Assembly (NCBI GenBank): GCA_025201365.1
Contig: JAIXMF010000009.1
Coordinates: forward strand, 620,001-684,000
Source of the DNA: Syncephalis plumigaleata
Lineage: Eukaryota; Zoopagomycota; Zoopagomycetes; Zoopagales; Piptocephalidaceae
Direction: 5' to 3'
Length of the DNA stretch: 64,000 nucleotides
Of this stretch, positions 35,378 to 45,951 are shown in pieces; the first letter of the stretch is position 1; the number at the start of each line of letters is the position of its first letter. The notes beneath the pieces are model-generated. The model saw only the letters and a program-made list of their open reading frames with translations, ran no database searches and had not been told where the DNA came from. The translations under genes and the position numbers were made by a program.

Positions 35378-36672
35378 ACCACACTAAGTGTGACGTATTA
35401 GTAACGCGTTTCAACTGCTAGGGCCATAATCACTTACCGTGACGTGTGGTGGCACAATGTTATTGCCCTGTGCACCGTGCACAGATGGCATAAAGATGGA
35501 TTGGTAAGCTGAAAACATACTGCAGATGAATACAGATGAATACAGATGGATGCTTGTACTATCAATTAATCAGAACAGCGTGAGTAACATAGAACAAGTA
35601 TGCAGTGGGGAGGAGCACATATGGAGCACGTACAATAGAAAGTATTCGAGAAGAGCGCTTGCAGTGCAAATAGCATAGTCATGCACACGAGACTATTACA
35701 CACGAGAGAACATACAACGGGTAGAACAGAGACGAATACGTACAAACAACATACAAGAGAGATAGAGCAGCAACACGGTCAACAATATACTTACCAGTTA
35801 TGGTTTTAGTAAGCTACAAGAAAACGAACAGCGTTTAAAGTTCAAGTGAATAGCTTTTAGTGAGTGCTTTTTAGTGTGAGAAAAAAGAATGAAATGAATG
35901 AGTTGATGATGTAACATTATTTAGTGTGTGGTATAAAAAGGACGCGCACTAAATAAGCAGACAAAATTGCTTGCACATTCTACTACAGCGTAAACACAGA
36001 TTTTATTATGATCAACTCGCTATGATATTCTTGCCAATGCTTTTACGCAATAAACACCCATCTTTACAATAATTATACGTTGATTCTTCGAGCAACTGCT
36101 GTTCTACATTGATGCAAATGGTGTATGTCGTGGATGAATCTATACTAGATGATTAGCCTTGCTGGGTTTGACGATGACTGAAATGGCTAGTCCACCCACT
36201 GACCGAAAATAACATTCGACTCCATTCTAATTACCGAATACTTACTGCGGTGTGTCAGCCATGTGATATGCCCAGTTTTATTTACCGATTGAGATGACGA
36301 TTGCCCATACTCATATGGAAATACCGTCAATGGTAATAATCAAGCGTTCGCTATGCTGGCAGTAATCAATGTAGTATAGATTGCATAATAGCAGTATCGC
36401 GTGTATCAATATCTATAATTGATCATACCGTATGGATGTTTATAGATGATGATGATGATGATGATGATGGTATCATTAGTAGTAGTAATTGCTAGCTGAT
36501 CATTCTAATCCATTCAACTAATAGTAAATATCGAACACGAGTACCATATGATAAAGTAGCAGTTTATAATTGGTATGTGTCTAACAACTTGATTCCATGT
36601 GTTCAGGATGATTGAATGAATCAGGTCGTTATTCAATAGGCCTGCTAGGACACCATCGATGGGATGTTGCTA
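35378..36672. other. Non-coding stretch with simple repeats
   Basis: No coding signal was found. ACAGATGAATACAGATGAAT direct repeats lie at about 35526-35550, and a (GAT)n tract at about 36445-36470. This 1.3-kb region separates the basic ORF from the IleRS fragment. Confidence 0.45.
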
Positions 36673-37915
36673 TTAGTTATATGAATGCATAGCAGTAGTA
36701 ATGACGTGTCCCTTGTTATTGTTCACAACAAGTTGACATCGATTGCATAGGCATTCCGATTGATCAGATCGATAGCTCCAACATCTAGGACATTTATGTC
36801 GTGCCGATAAACGTATAATCATTTGACCAGATGCATCATTCATACTGTCTATTACGTTGCCGATCAATAATCATTATCATGGCACACTCATACTGCATAC
36901 TTCATACTTACTTGGTAATGCTATCGTCTCACTAATAAGGACAGTGTCATTTCTCGTGGTTAATGTCGACTGTGCAGCAACATTAACTGATACACATAAG
37001 AACAGTTCAGGTAGTTGTGATGCTAATGCGTATTGCTTAGTAAACTATATACGACCAATATTACTATCGCTATTGTTATTATTGTCGTCTTACCGTATTT
37101 CTGTAGTGATTGGCCTAGTGGAAACATTGCACTGTCTTCTAGTTCTAGTGTCAGATCGATTTGCTCGCTTGTCTTGATTCCCCTATCAGTCAATGAGATT
37201 TGTAAATAAATCATCTGTTATACTGCAGATAGCACTTACTTGGCCTGTCGCACCTTCTCGACTAGCTGGTAGTACTGACTATGAAGGTGTCGTAGCACTG
37301 TTCAGTCTTGTTCCAAAGCAGTATTATGCCAACGATCATCCTATTCATCACCAATGCTCGAGTGTTAGTCCATACATAGCTCAGTGATTGCAAGTGTTTA
37401 CCAGAGATATCCATTCCGACTGGAATACGCTATCAAGCGGTGTCGATCAACTCGACGAGGAGAAAAGCTGAATCTCCTCGGCTAAATGACAAGTAGTTGG
37501 TGCGAGTGCGCGTGTGTACATCTCAATTATCTATGCGGTATTCCTTGCTTAGCTACAGTTGCATATCAAGTATCAATGGCTTCTTACGCGGTATACGGCA
37601 GTCTGTGCTGATCTTCGTGCCAACAATAATTTGTCGTCAGCGTAAAGCCGCTCCTTGATAGATTGAAAGTAGAACGCCGATAGTTGTGAGTTGGTAGAGC
37701 GATTCAATTCTTGAATAACTACAATAAACAAGGCAAATATTAGTTCTACCGTTGTGTATGCTATTCACACTTCTTATCGACATACCTTTATTGAACGAAA
37801 ATACTTGCTAAGCATTGCTATTAACGTGGCAGAGCAATGTAGTTCATATAAAGTGTATTGGTCTATTAAGTGACGATGAGAATGCAAATAGGTTGACGTC
37901 ATCAATATCCATTAT
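36673..37915 (-). pseudogene. Mitochondrial isoleucyl-tRNA synthetase, C-terminal fragment
   Basis: Minus-strand exons carry the anticodon-binding domain and zinc tail. IDQYTLYELHCSATL lies near 37860 and QLSAFYFQSIKERLYADDKL near 37690-37650. RALAPTTCHLAEEIQ, SVFQSEW, IKTSEQIDLTLELED and LPELFLCVSVNVAAQSTL follow. The zinc finger has CPRCW and CNRC about 15 residues apart near 36770, then TAA at 36673. The order and motifs match bacterial/mitochondrial IleRS. An in-frame TGA follows AEEIQLFSSSS. The catalytic domain (HIGH and KMSKS motifs) is absent upstream, where gag-like DNA appears on the other strand. It is truncated and interrupted. Confidence 0.65.
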
Positions 37916-38429
37916 CACCGTAAAAATGCCAATTGACGGAACGCAACAATGTCAAGCGTAATAATAATGATAAATCAGTGTTAGTCATGCATGCTTCATT
38001 GATAGCGATAACTATTATCATCAATTCTATAAGATAAACGAGACAAGTAGGCATATAGGTCATGATTAAAGCTAAAGCAATTCAATTTAGCATGTATGCA
38101 TTAAAATGCGCGTCCATGCAAGTTGATGAGAATTCATCGATCAGCACTTTGCACATGGCGTAAGGAGCATAATTTATTCACACCATATACGAATGACACC
38201 TATACAAATATTCTTATGTTCTATTAAAGAGAAGGATTCATTAGTCAACATCTCATGTCAATTGTAGTTGGTACACTAGTGGCAACCGTTCTCTCTTTTA
38301 CTGTCACCGTGTTATTGACACCGCTTTCGTCAAAAAGGTTTCAGCAAGTCTATCAGTATTATTGTTTACATATCGCCTTCATTTCCAAGCGTCAGTCACT
38401 TCAGTAAGATATTGCTTTATTGTTATAAT
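37916..38429. other. AT-rich gap, no gene seen
   Basis: This separates the IleRS fragment from the gag fossil. The missing IleRS catalytic region is not found here in any frame. Confidence 0.4.
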
Positions 38430-39640
38430 CAATGGTGCAGACTGATCGATCACCTTTATCATCAGTCTCGAAGTTCACAGGAGAAAGTGGGTTTCCTGTG
38501 TGCCGTTGGTGCGGCCTTGTCGAACAAGTATGGAAAATTAGCGATTACAATGAAGCACAGAAAATAGTTTGGGCTGTTCAGTGATTAGGAGGGTCAGCGG
38601 CAGCTTGGCATCAATCCATGCGTGCTAGTCACAAGGCACCTAAGACCTGGGAACAATTTAGAAAGGGTATCCTCGTACGTTATGGAGGTAATCGATCAAC
38701 TTCCATAGCTCGGTTGCAGTTATCTAGTTTGCAGTGGACGGATAATCTCGATTTAGAAGAACATATTACCAGGTTCATGGTCATTCGTAGTCGTATCCCC
38801 AGCGCAATAGACGAAGAACTCATTGCGGCATTCCGACAAACACTTCCGGTATATGATTTGACTGAGTCCCTTCGAGCAAATCCTTGCAATCTTGATGATA
38901 CATTCCTCAACACACGCGCCCTTTATTATTCTCGGCAACATTGCAGAAGTGCAACGACTCCAAACGAAATAAGAAAGGAAGATAATAGCAATGTCACGTC
39001 TATGGATATTGATACGTTAGTTCAAGCACTAAACAGTTTATGATTCCAGAATAATCGAAACAATAACAACCACAGGTGTAATAACAATAGTAGTAATGCA
39101 CGACGTTGCTATGCGTGTGACGAACTAGGCCACATTGCGAGAAATTGCTTACAGAGGAATCGCAACAATACCTACAGCAATAATCGTCGTCGGCAATACA
39201 ATAACAATAACAATCATCCGCAAAATAGCAATTTAGAAGTATATTGATCAACATAGGAATGTACATACTAGATGTTAATGACATGAACTCGAGAAACGAC
39301 ACTCATTAGTAATGGCTTGTGATACTTCTACTGATGACTGGTTCGTCGTTACATCTCTACCAATAAGGATTCCACCTGGTTTGAGCTGGTCCCACTCATT
39401 CAGGTACGTGCCACTTTAGCGTTACTTACCGTTTCACCTTTGATAAACGGTATATCAGCGCACACATTAATATGCTCTGCTGTCTCGACTAATCTCATTG
39501 ACAAATCATTCGTAATAAAATAATCGTAGATGCTAAACTAGGAAATGAAGTAGAATGTAGCACTATCACTATCAATAAAGCATTTATTGCCAAATACAGA
39601 ATAGCGTGCAATCTAAATGGTTAATAATGGCGGCGCCCTT
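38430..39640 (+). mobile_element. Fossil of an LTR-type retroelement (gag part)
   Basis: The sequence encodes a capsid-like gag segment (AAAWHQSMRASHKAPKTWEQ region) and a CCHC zinc knuckle of the C-x2-C-x4-H-x4-C type at about 39105-39150, set in an Asn/Arg-rich stretch. This is typical of Ty3/Gypsy-like gag. A weak trace of the following protease region may extend to about 39640. No reverse transcriptase, integrase or flanking LTR pair was recognised. The element is broken, with at least a few breaks, and looks old but not ancient. Confidence 0.6.
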
Positions 39641-41030
39641 TGCACATACTAGATATATCTTTCTCTCTCTTTTTAAACGTTGTCATACCTGATTTTATTA
39701 TAATAAACAATATTATGAAACGTTCAAGTAAAAAGATCATATGTAAGAAATAAAATGAAATGAAATACAAGGATATGATCAAGTTGGATTATTGAAGTGG
39801 TTGTTTATCGACATACTAAATTTCAAAATGAATTACAATGAGGCATCATTAATACTTACTTGAATCACCAAATGACGATTAACGACGTCATTTTAACAAA
39901 TAAATAGCGCTCGATTCTACAGCTTGCTTAGCTTCGCTTCTTCCTCGCTACTCTTCTTCTCTACTTCTCTCATTACCTCACCTCACTTAGCTTCTCTTCT
40001 TCTCTTCTTCTCTTCTTCTCTCATTACTTTACTTTTCATTCCTTCATTCTTTACTTTCACTTTCCCCTTTCTTTGTTTAAACATACACATAGTAGAATAG
40101 GTCAGTGCTCTGTAAACTGTTAGCGTGTAGCGTAGCGTTGAGCGCGGTAATGAGCGTAGTTGACATTTTTTCAACTCAGTGTGATGTCGGTACCTGTAAC
40201 GGGTGTCGGTCTTCTACGCTACTTGCTTGCGGACATTCACATATTTGTATAATATGAAGCTACTGCAAAGCAAATGGTGGGCTAAAATAACTGATTGGAA
40301 GGGGGACGTATAAGCTACACAGTAAGGTTAGCTACCACTGTTTCTACAGGTCATTCAGTTGTTAATGTAGCTGGGTAGCCTCTCTATTATATGAGTATTA
40401 TGAAATGTATCGGTTTGCAAATACTTGAACATGTATCTTTATTCTATATAGATATGTGTTTGAGATAGTTTGCCACCATAATATCATTTAAACGACGCTT
40501 TGCCATGATATTTGATCATCATGTTGCTGCCTTCGCTGGGAGAAGGGAGTCTAGTTTACTTGATATGATGGTGACTGACATTATTCAATGATATGTTTTG
40601 TGTATGTTTAATCATTCTTTATTCGCGCTATCCTATTCAATCTGTAATATATCTATGTATTTCTAATCATTCTTCGTTGTATCATTCTATTCCAATACTG
40701 TTTTAATCCAACATATGTTTGCTTATTTCCAATACTTAATGTCTACACTCTTATATTTTATTGCTATTTTTGCTTTATCACGTCTGTGTGCGTTGCTATT
40801 TCTTCTGCTTACGTTATCATATAATCTTTGCTTGTACATCAATATCGTCGCTTTGCATCATTATAATCCATCTATTTATTATGTTATGTCCTATTAGCTT
40901 ATTTATAATTGAATAATTTTGCTTATTTGCTGATCCCTCGTATGCGCTTCGGTTGACTATATCACGAACCGCTACGGAGCGACAACATTAGCAGTGGGTG
41001 GTAATTGGTTGGCCACTGGATAGCCACCCC
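39641..41030. other. Low-complexity intergenic
   Basis: CT-rich tracts (TTCTCTTCTTCTCTTCTTCT near 39993-40020) and AT-rich DNA. No coding signal was found. Confidence 0.45.
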
Positions 41031-41034
41031 CAAG

Positions 41035-41235
41035 CTGCCAATGTGGTGCATGGCCATTTGCAATGAATGGACCATATGCCTGCCTCTGTAGTTTTACTGC
41101 TGAATGTTATCACACTAGCATTCGGCAGTATAGTGGTATACTTGTCGCAAGGCTATCCAACCGATTCAGCATTGTACTTGCTCCCACTATAATGGCAGTG
41201 GTGCGGTGTGGATATGATGGGGACATAACATATCT
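41035..41235 (+). pseudogene. Probable MFS sugar/SV2-like transporter, C-terminal fragment
   Basis: An open frame reads AMNGPYACLCSFTAECYHTS, then IRQYSGILVARLSNRFSIVL and APTIMAVV. This resembles the TM11-TM12 region of MFS transporters (Y-x-Y-x-x-E-x-Y-P-T-x-x-R ... R-x-x-x-x-x-A-P). The Pro of the usual YPT is His here and no other helix was found nearby, so it is an isolated fragment. The family call is by eye only. Confidence 0.35.
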
Positions 41236-41589
41236 TAACACTTTATTATAATCCATTCATTCATAATTATCAATTTCAGGTAAGTTCATTTATTATAATA
41301 CACTAACAATATTACAATTAGAACATCCAAATGTCAATGATATTGACTACATACTATTTCCATTCTATTCGGTAAGTTGACATTTTTATTCATTGCTAAT
41401 GCAAGTGACAACATCCAGACAATATGTACTAATTCCCATTCTAAATGTCAATCAACTAATATTCAACAATAACGACAACATACTGGGATAATCAACCATG
41501 CTAATGCTTACTGCCAACACTCAATGCCATCCATCATTGACAAGTATCCACTAGCAATATTAATAAACATGAATCATTTTGATCTATAT

Positions 41590-42126
41590 CGACGTGCACC
41601 TTTTACTTTTACCACTCTTTTCCGTCATCTGTTTGTATGCCACTATTACGTCATACTTTTATTTGTATTTTCATTTGTTTACTACCATCTACATACTCTA
41701 TTCACCACCTACAAGCATATACTGCTTCTTCAAATAAACTGGCATACGTGTTCATGCACCCTTCCTTGCTCATTCCTTGCTCCTTCGTGACAAGTCAGTC
41801 ATTCTACTAGTTACTGCCTGTTTATTATATTGTTTATCGTGTATTCTATTTGTTCACTCGTTACTCTCTATGCAATTAATCGTAAGTACTATCATCATAG
41901 TTTATTTATCAAATACACGGTTTACAATGCTCATCGAATACAGCATATGATTATAGAGTATGTGAGTATTTGTAATGTGACTCCTATTTATTTAGTATGG
42001 TATAGTTGACACTGTAAACTATCATTGAAGCATTTGGTAATATCGAGTATTGCATGCTTGCTGTAAGCATATATGCATACGTTATACATCATCACGCCAT
42101 TCACTAGTTTGTTAGCCATTAAATTA
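41590..42126 (+). repeat. Dispersed repeat family, copy C
   Basis: The first part (41590-41830) matches copy A inverted. The second part (41941-42126) matches the end of copy B in the same orientation. Copy C therefore links the two halves and shows they belong to one family. The minisatellite is missing here. Confidence 0.7.
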
Positions 42127-42741
42127 CCTTTATCTCCATTACGCCATTCTTCCAAACAATTGTAACATGCATTAAAATAGACCTAGTCTGTTAAAAGGCC
42201 TAAACATCAATTACTGATCTTAGGCCTGTGACTTTTTCTTTTACCAACACATCGGTATTGTTTTCTAGTTTAATGTCATCGCAATATAACGGATCAATAG
42301 AGTCTAACAATTCATTATCCTTTCCAATATCTAATGTACAATAATAGCTACAATACTCAGTAGTGATTACACCATCTAATGTTAATAAACGTAACAATTA
42401 TTAGGTATTATACGCGGTAGTACCGTTAATCTTATAGATCGACTTGTTCATCTATTTCGCCTGATCGGAATAGGCAATCGCGGGAAAAGGCGTTCTAGAA
42501 CAAGAAAGGCATCATAGCATTGTGAGATGCATCTAATCAGCCGAACTAGCAGTTAGCAATATTTAAACGCTCTACAACATGATCAATTTCGCTTGTCAAT
42601 CATCAACCTCCATATCCTATTTACTCAACGCTATTACTTACGAATTACCTATTCCTTTCTTTTCATATTCTATTACTCCAATTATTAACGATTTCCTTAA
42701 CTATCGTGACGCGATTAAATCTATTTTGATTCTCTCTTGCT
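42127..42741. other. Gap with one weak minus-strand ORF
   Basis: The minus-strand segment 42397-42200 (65 codons, containing YCTLDIGKDNELLDSIDPLY) has coding-like composition but no recognised family. The rest is the AT-rich promoter and leader of the next gene. Confidence 0.3.
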
Positions 42742-43158
42742 ATGAAGGCATCATTGATTGCAACAACGCTTTTGGCGTTCGCTGCTGCCAATGCTGCTGC
42801 ACAGAGTCAACAGCCTGTTTCCGAGACTATCGTCCAGAATGCCTACATGATCGAGCTACATCAGGAACCGGGCACGGCCGGTGTAACCATTGAGCAAGAC
42901 CAGCTTCGTAAAGCAATCAAACTTATGAACATTCCGTTCCGTGAACGTGGCACGCTTACTGAGGCCATGAACTCGCTCAGCATCGAAGTGGACGACAACG
43001 ACATCTCGAGGATATCGGAACTGGAACAAGTCAAGCGTGTGTGGCCATTGCACACCGTCTCGCAACCTCGTGTAGCGGTCACTGATACGCCGCAGAATGC
43101 AACGTTTCCCTACTACCATGCAATGACCGGTGTCGAATTATTGCATAACAAGTCGTAG
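42742..43158 (+). CDS. Subtilase prodomain-only protein (I9 inhibitor-like)
   Basis: The 138-residue ORF starts with a clear signal peptide (MKASLIATTLLAFAAANAAA). An inhibitor I9/subtilase propeptide follows: NAYMIELHQEPGTAG, then FRERGTLTEAMNSLSIEVDD and VKRVWPLHTVSQPRVA. It runs into the first catalytic-domain residues (YYHAMTGVELLHNKS) and stops just before the expected Asp motif. No catalytic part follows downstream. It is either a truncated protease gene or a free-standing secreted inhibitor, as the yeast proteinase B inhibitor Pbi2 is an isolated I9 domain. The frame is clean and GC-rich, which favours a gene under selection or very recent truncation. Confidence 0.65.
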   Translation: MKASLIATTLLAFAAANAAAQSQQPVSETIVQNAYMIELHQEPGTAGVTIEQDQLRKAIKLMNIPFRERGTLTEAMNSLSIEVDDNDISRISELEQVKRVWPLHTVSQPRVAVTDTPQNATFPYYHAMTGVELLHNKS

Positions 43159-43278
43159 CATTGATATTAATGATGACATACCAATGCTGCGCATAGAGTA
43201 ATAAACACTGATGTTAAGCATATTAATTGATATTTTTATTTTTTTCTTGTCGTTATACCTTTTTTCATATTGTTTTTC

Positions 43279-45379
43279 ATGGCTAGTTCCTTTGACACAC
43301 TGCCGGCTATTGTCCAAAGTGACGTTGACCGTAAGGAAATGAGAATATACTGAACTCGAATAACGACTAATTGTATACGTGTAGTGTTTGGACCGGCAAC
43401 ACTTACGGTAGAACAGGCTGTTACAAGCTTGCATTCCCCGTCTGTTCAAAGTAATGGTCAACGTTCCTTAGCGAATAAGCAAGTGGAGGTTACTGCCGGT
43501 CTAGACACACAACGACTCTATTGCTCGACATGTAGAAAGTCATTTGCCACGGAGGCAACATGGCAAACACACTTGCGTTCAACGAAGCATATCAATGCGA
43601 TTAAAGCGCAACGACAACCAACGACAGCGGCACGGAAACAACAGCAACAGCAACAACTTAAATCATCAGGTAAGCGGTACCATTCGATATAGATATATGA
43701 ATGTTAACTGATGCTTACGTAGATACTCCCATTAATATTACATTGAATAAAAAGGAAAACAATGCCAAGGTTACTGGTAAGTAGAAGAAGAGGGGTTGCA
43801 CAAATGATACTGTCATTACTAATAATGCCATTAGAGATTGTTAGTAAACGACGACAAGCTGAACGAATAGCCAATACTAAACAGGCCACCGCAGCTACTG
43901 TTTATTTTAATATGGCAAAAGGTAAGCGTTTCACAGGTATATGCACATCGATAATGCTGGAATGATGTATGCTAACGGTCATGCTATAGCGTTATGGCAG
44001 GCCAATGCAGCTAGAGAGACGGCGAAGACCCTTGATATGCTTTACGCATTGCTCAAACAAAATAGTACCACAAGTGAAGAGCAAGAAAAGTTGTCAACTA
44101 GTCAGACACGTAAACTTGCTGGTCTATCGACTGTTGGATTAATGCGTATCTACGCGGTGTCAGGACAATATGCCATAGCAGTAGACAAGGGTATTCTTGC
44201 ATTTACCGAGTATACGGAATTGAATCGAGATGCAATACAACAATTGGCACTGGTATAGTAACCATAATGACATACCTATTTATCTCTATTGTTTATTTAT
44301 TTATGCGAATATAGGCTATTGATGATGATATACCCGTTGTTGATACACAACACAAGTGTAGAACGCTGGCTAAACAGGCCACATTACGTAAATCTACGGA
44401 TAGTTGTCTAGTCGGATCGCAATTGCTACAGGAGATTGCAGGCTATGCGATGATGGAGGCTAGTTCACAAGCGAGACAGGGTAAACTCGTGGATGGCATA
44501 CTAACCTTGGGACTAGCGCTATACATGCTTGCATTTGAATTGAGTCGACGAGAGAAAAGGTGAGGGCATTTGTATGGGAAGGAATACTATGGCGTAATAG
44601 CTCATTACCAATTATCTTGTAATTAGCGATCTTCTCTGGCGTATTATGGCTCTTTATCAAGCCAGTAAAGTAAGCGACATCTCCTTATGGTATAATATTA
44701 ACAATTGCCACTAATCGACGACATGTTTACATAGATTTACGCTGCACTTATGACACCATGGTGTAGGGCGGATGTTTTGCTCCTTGCCATGGAACTTATT
44801 ATTCATTCCGAATACAAGGAACAATTCATCACCAAGCATGCATTATTATGGAATACTATTCTATCCGATTTACTCGATATGTTTTTGGAATCCATTGAGG
44901 ATGGCAAGTATATACCATCATGATTAACAAGATGATATCGCTAATACTCGATCTAATAGAGGATTACGTTCGATGTGAAGCATTTGAACAATTATTCACC
45001 TTACCAACACTACTTTATGCTAATCCCAATGATGAGCATTCATGCAAATTAATGGATATTGAGGTAAGTAACAATTGATGCAAGTAAATACGAATGTAAT
45101 AATACTAATAATAATAATGGTGCGCATTAGTATCTTATTGAGTTAAGTCGTGCTTGTCGTTTAAACGATCAATTATGGCTATTCACGTATGGTCGTATGA
45201 AGTGGCGGCAATTAACGAAGACTTCATCTACTTGTTCATCGTATTCGATGCAACAAGCTATCACTCAACTAGACTGGTCGATATCACGACAACAGCAATA
45301 TCATCGTCGTGTGGAACAATTATTGGATACATTATTAGGGAAAGATATTACCGTCATGACGATTAAACATGTCGTATAG
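43279..45379 (+). CDS. C2H2 zinc-finger protein of unknown role
   Basis: This multi-exon gene starts at ATG 43279 (exon 43279-43330). Exon 2, 43385-43669, bears a U1-like C2H2 finger (LYCSTCRKSFATEATWQTHL then RSTKH), with a polyglutamine run after it. Next come 43723-43776, 43835-43920, and 43990 to about 44258. The later helical part (ALWQANAARETAKTLDMLYA, LSTVGLMRIYAVSGQYAIAV, ILTLGLALYMLAFEL) looks like a TPR-like alpha-solenoid. It ends with LDWSISRQQQYHRRVEQLLD at 45379. The finger type binds double-stranded RNA or pre-ribosomal and splicing targets in other proteins. No family was recognised for the whole. Some late exon joins are uncertain. Confidence 0.6.
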
Positions 45380-45951
45380 CATTTGTTGTAAATTAATAAA
45401 TACCCGCTAAATATGAAATAGATGACATCACTATGACTAGTAGGATAGCATCTCCACAATACTTACTAACTAAATAACCAAGTCATACATGTTTACACAT
45501 TAAACCACTGCTTACTTATACAATGATCGATCAGTAATATAGAACTGCACAATTACACGTCACGTTTAATGGTGGCATGCAATGAATGAAGGAAACAATA
45601 ACGGAAATGATGATAGATGGGAATGTGCCACGTTATAGCGTATAAATCAAATGATAGTATGATTTGTACCCTAATTAGCACATTATAAAGAGAACGATAA
45701 CCCGTAGCGAGCACAAATGACTAGGTGAACGAAATAGAAGAAGGGGAAGTTATAGTGATGATGATGATGGTAGTGGAACGAGAGAGATAATGGTTGTGTG
45801 AGTATATAAAAAAGAATTCAACGTTTGAACATATCATATCGAATATCAATGATAATGATAATGATGATATAGAATATGTTGGTCAAACATCTCCTCAAAG
45901 ATTCAAAAAACGATCATGCCATACTAGCCAGAAATCAACTATTGCTATATC
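45380..45951. other. Intergenic between convergent genes
   Basis: AT-rich, with GATGAT repeats near 45761 and TATAAAAAA near 45805. No gene was seen. Confidence 0.45.

Noticed and set aside
31600-42126. Copies B and C as the two LTRs of one retroelement around the gag fossil
   Set aside because: They share only about 180 bp at one end, differ greatly in length, and enclose unrelated host gene fragments about 8 kb long. Copy A is inverted and outside.
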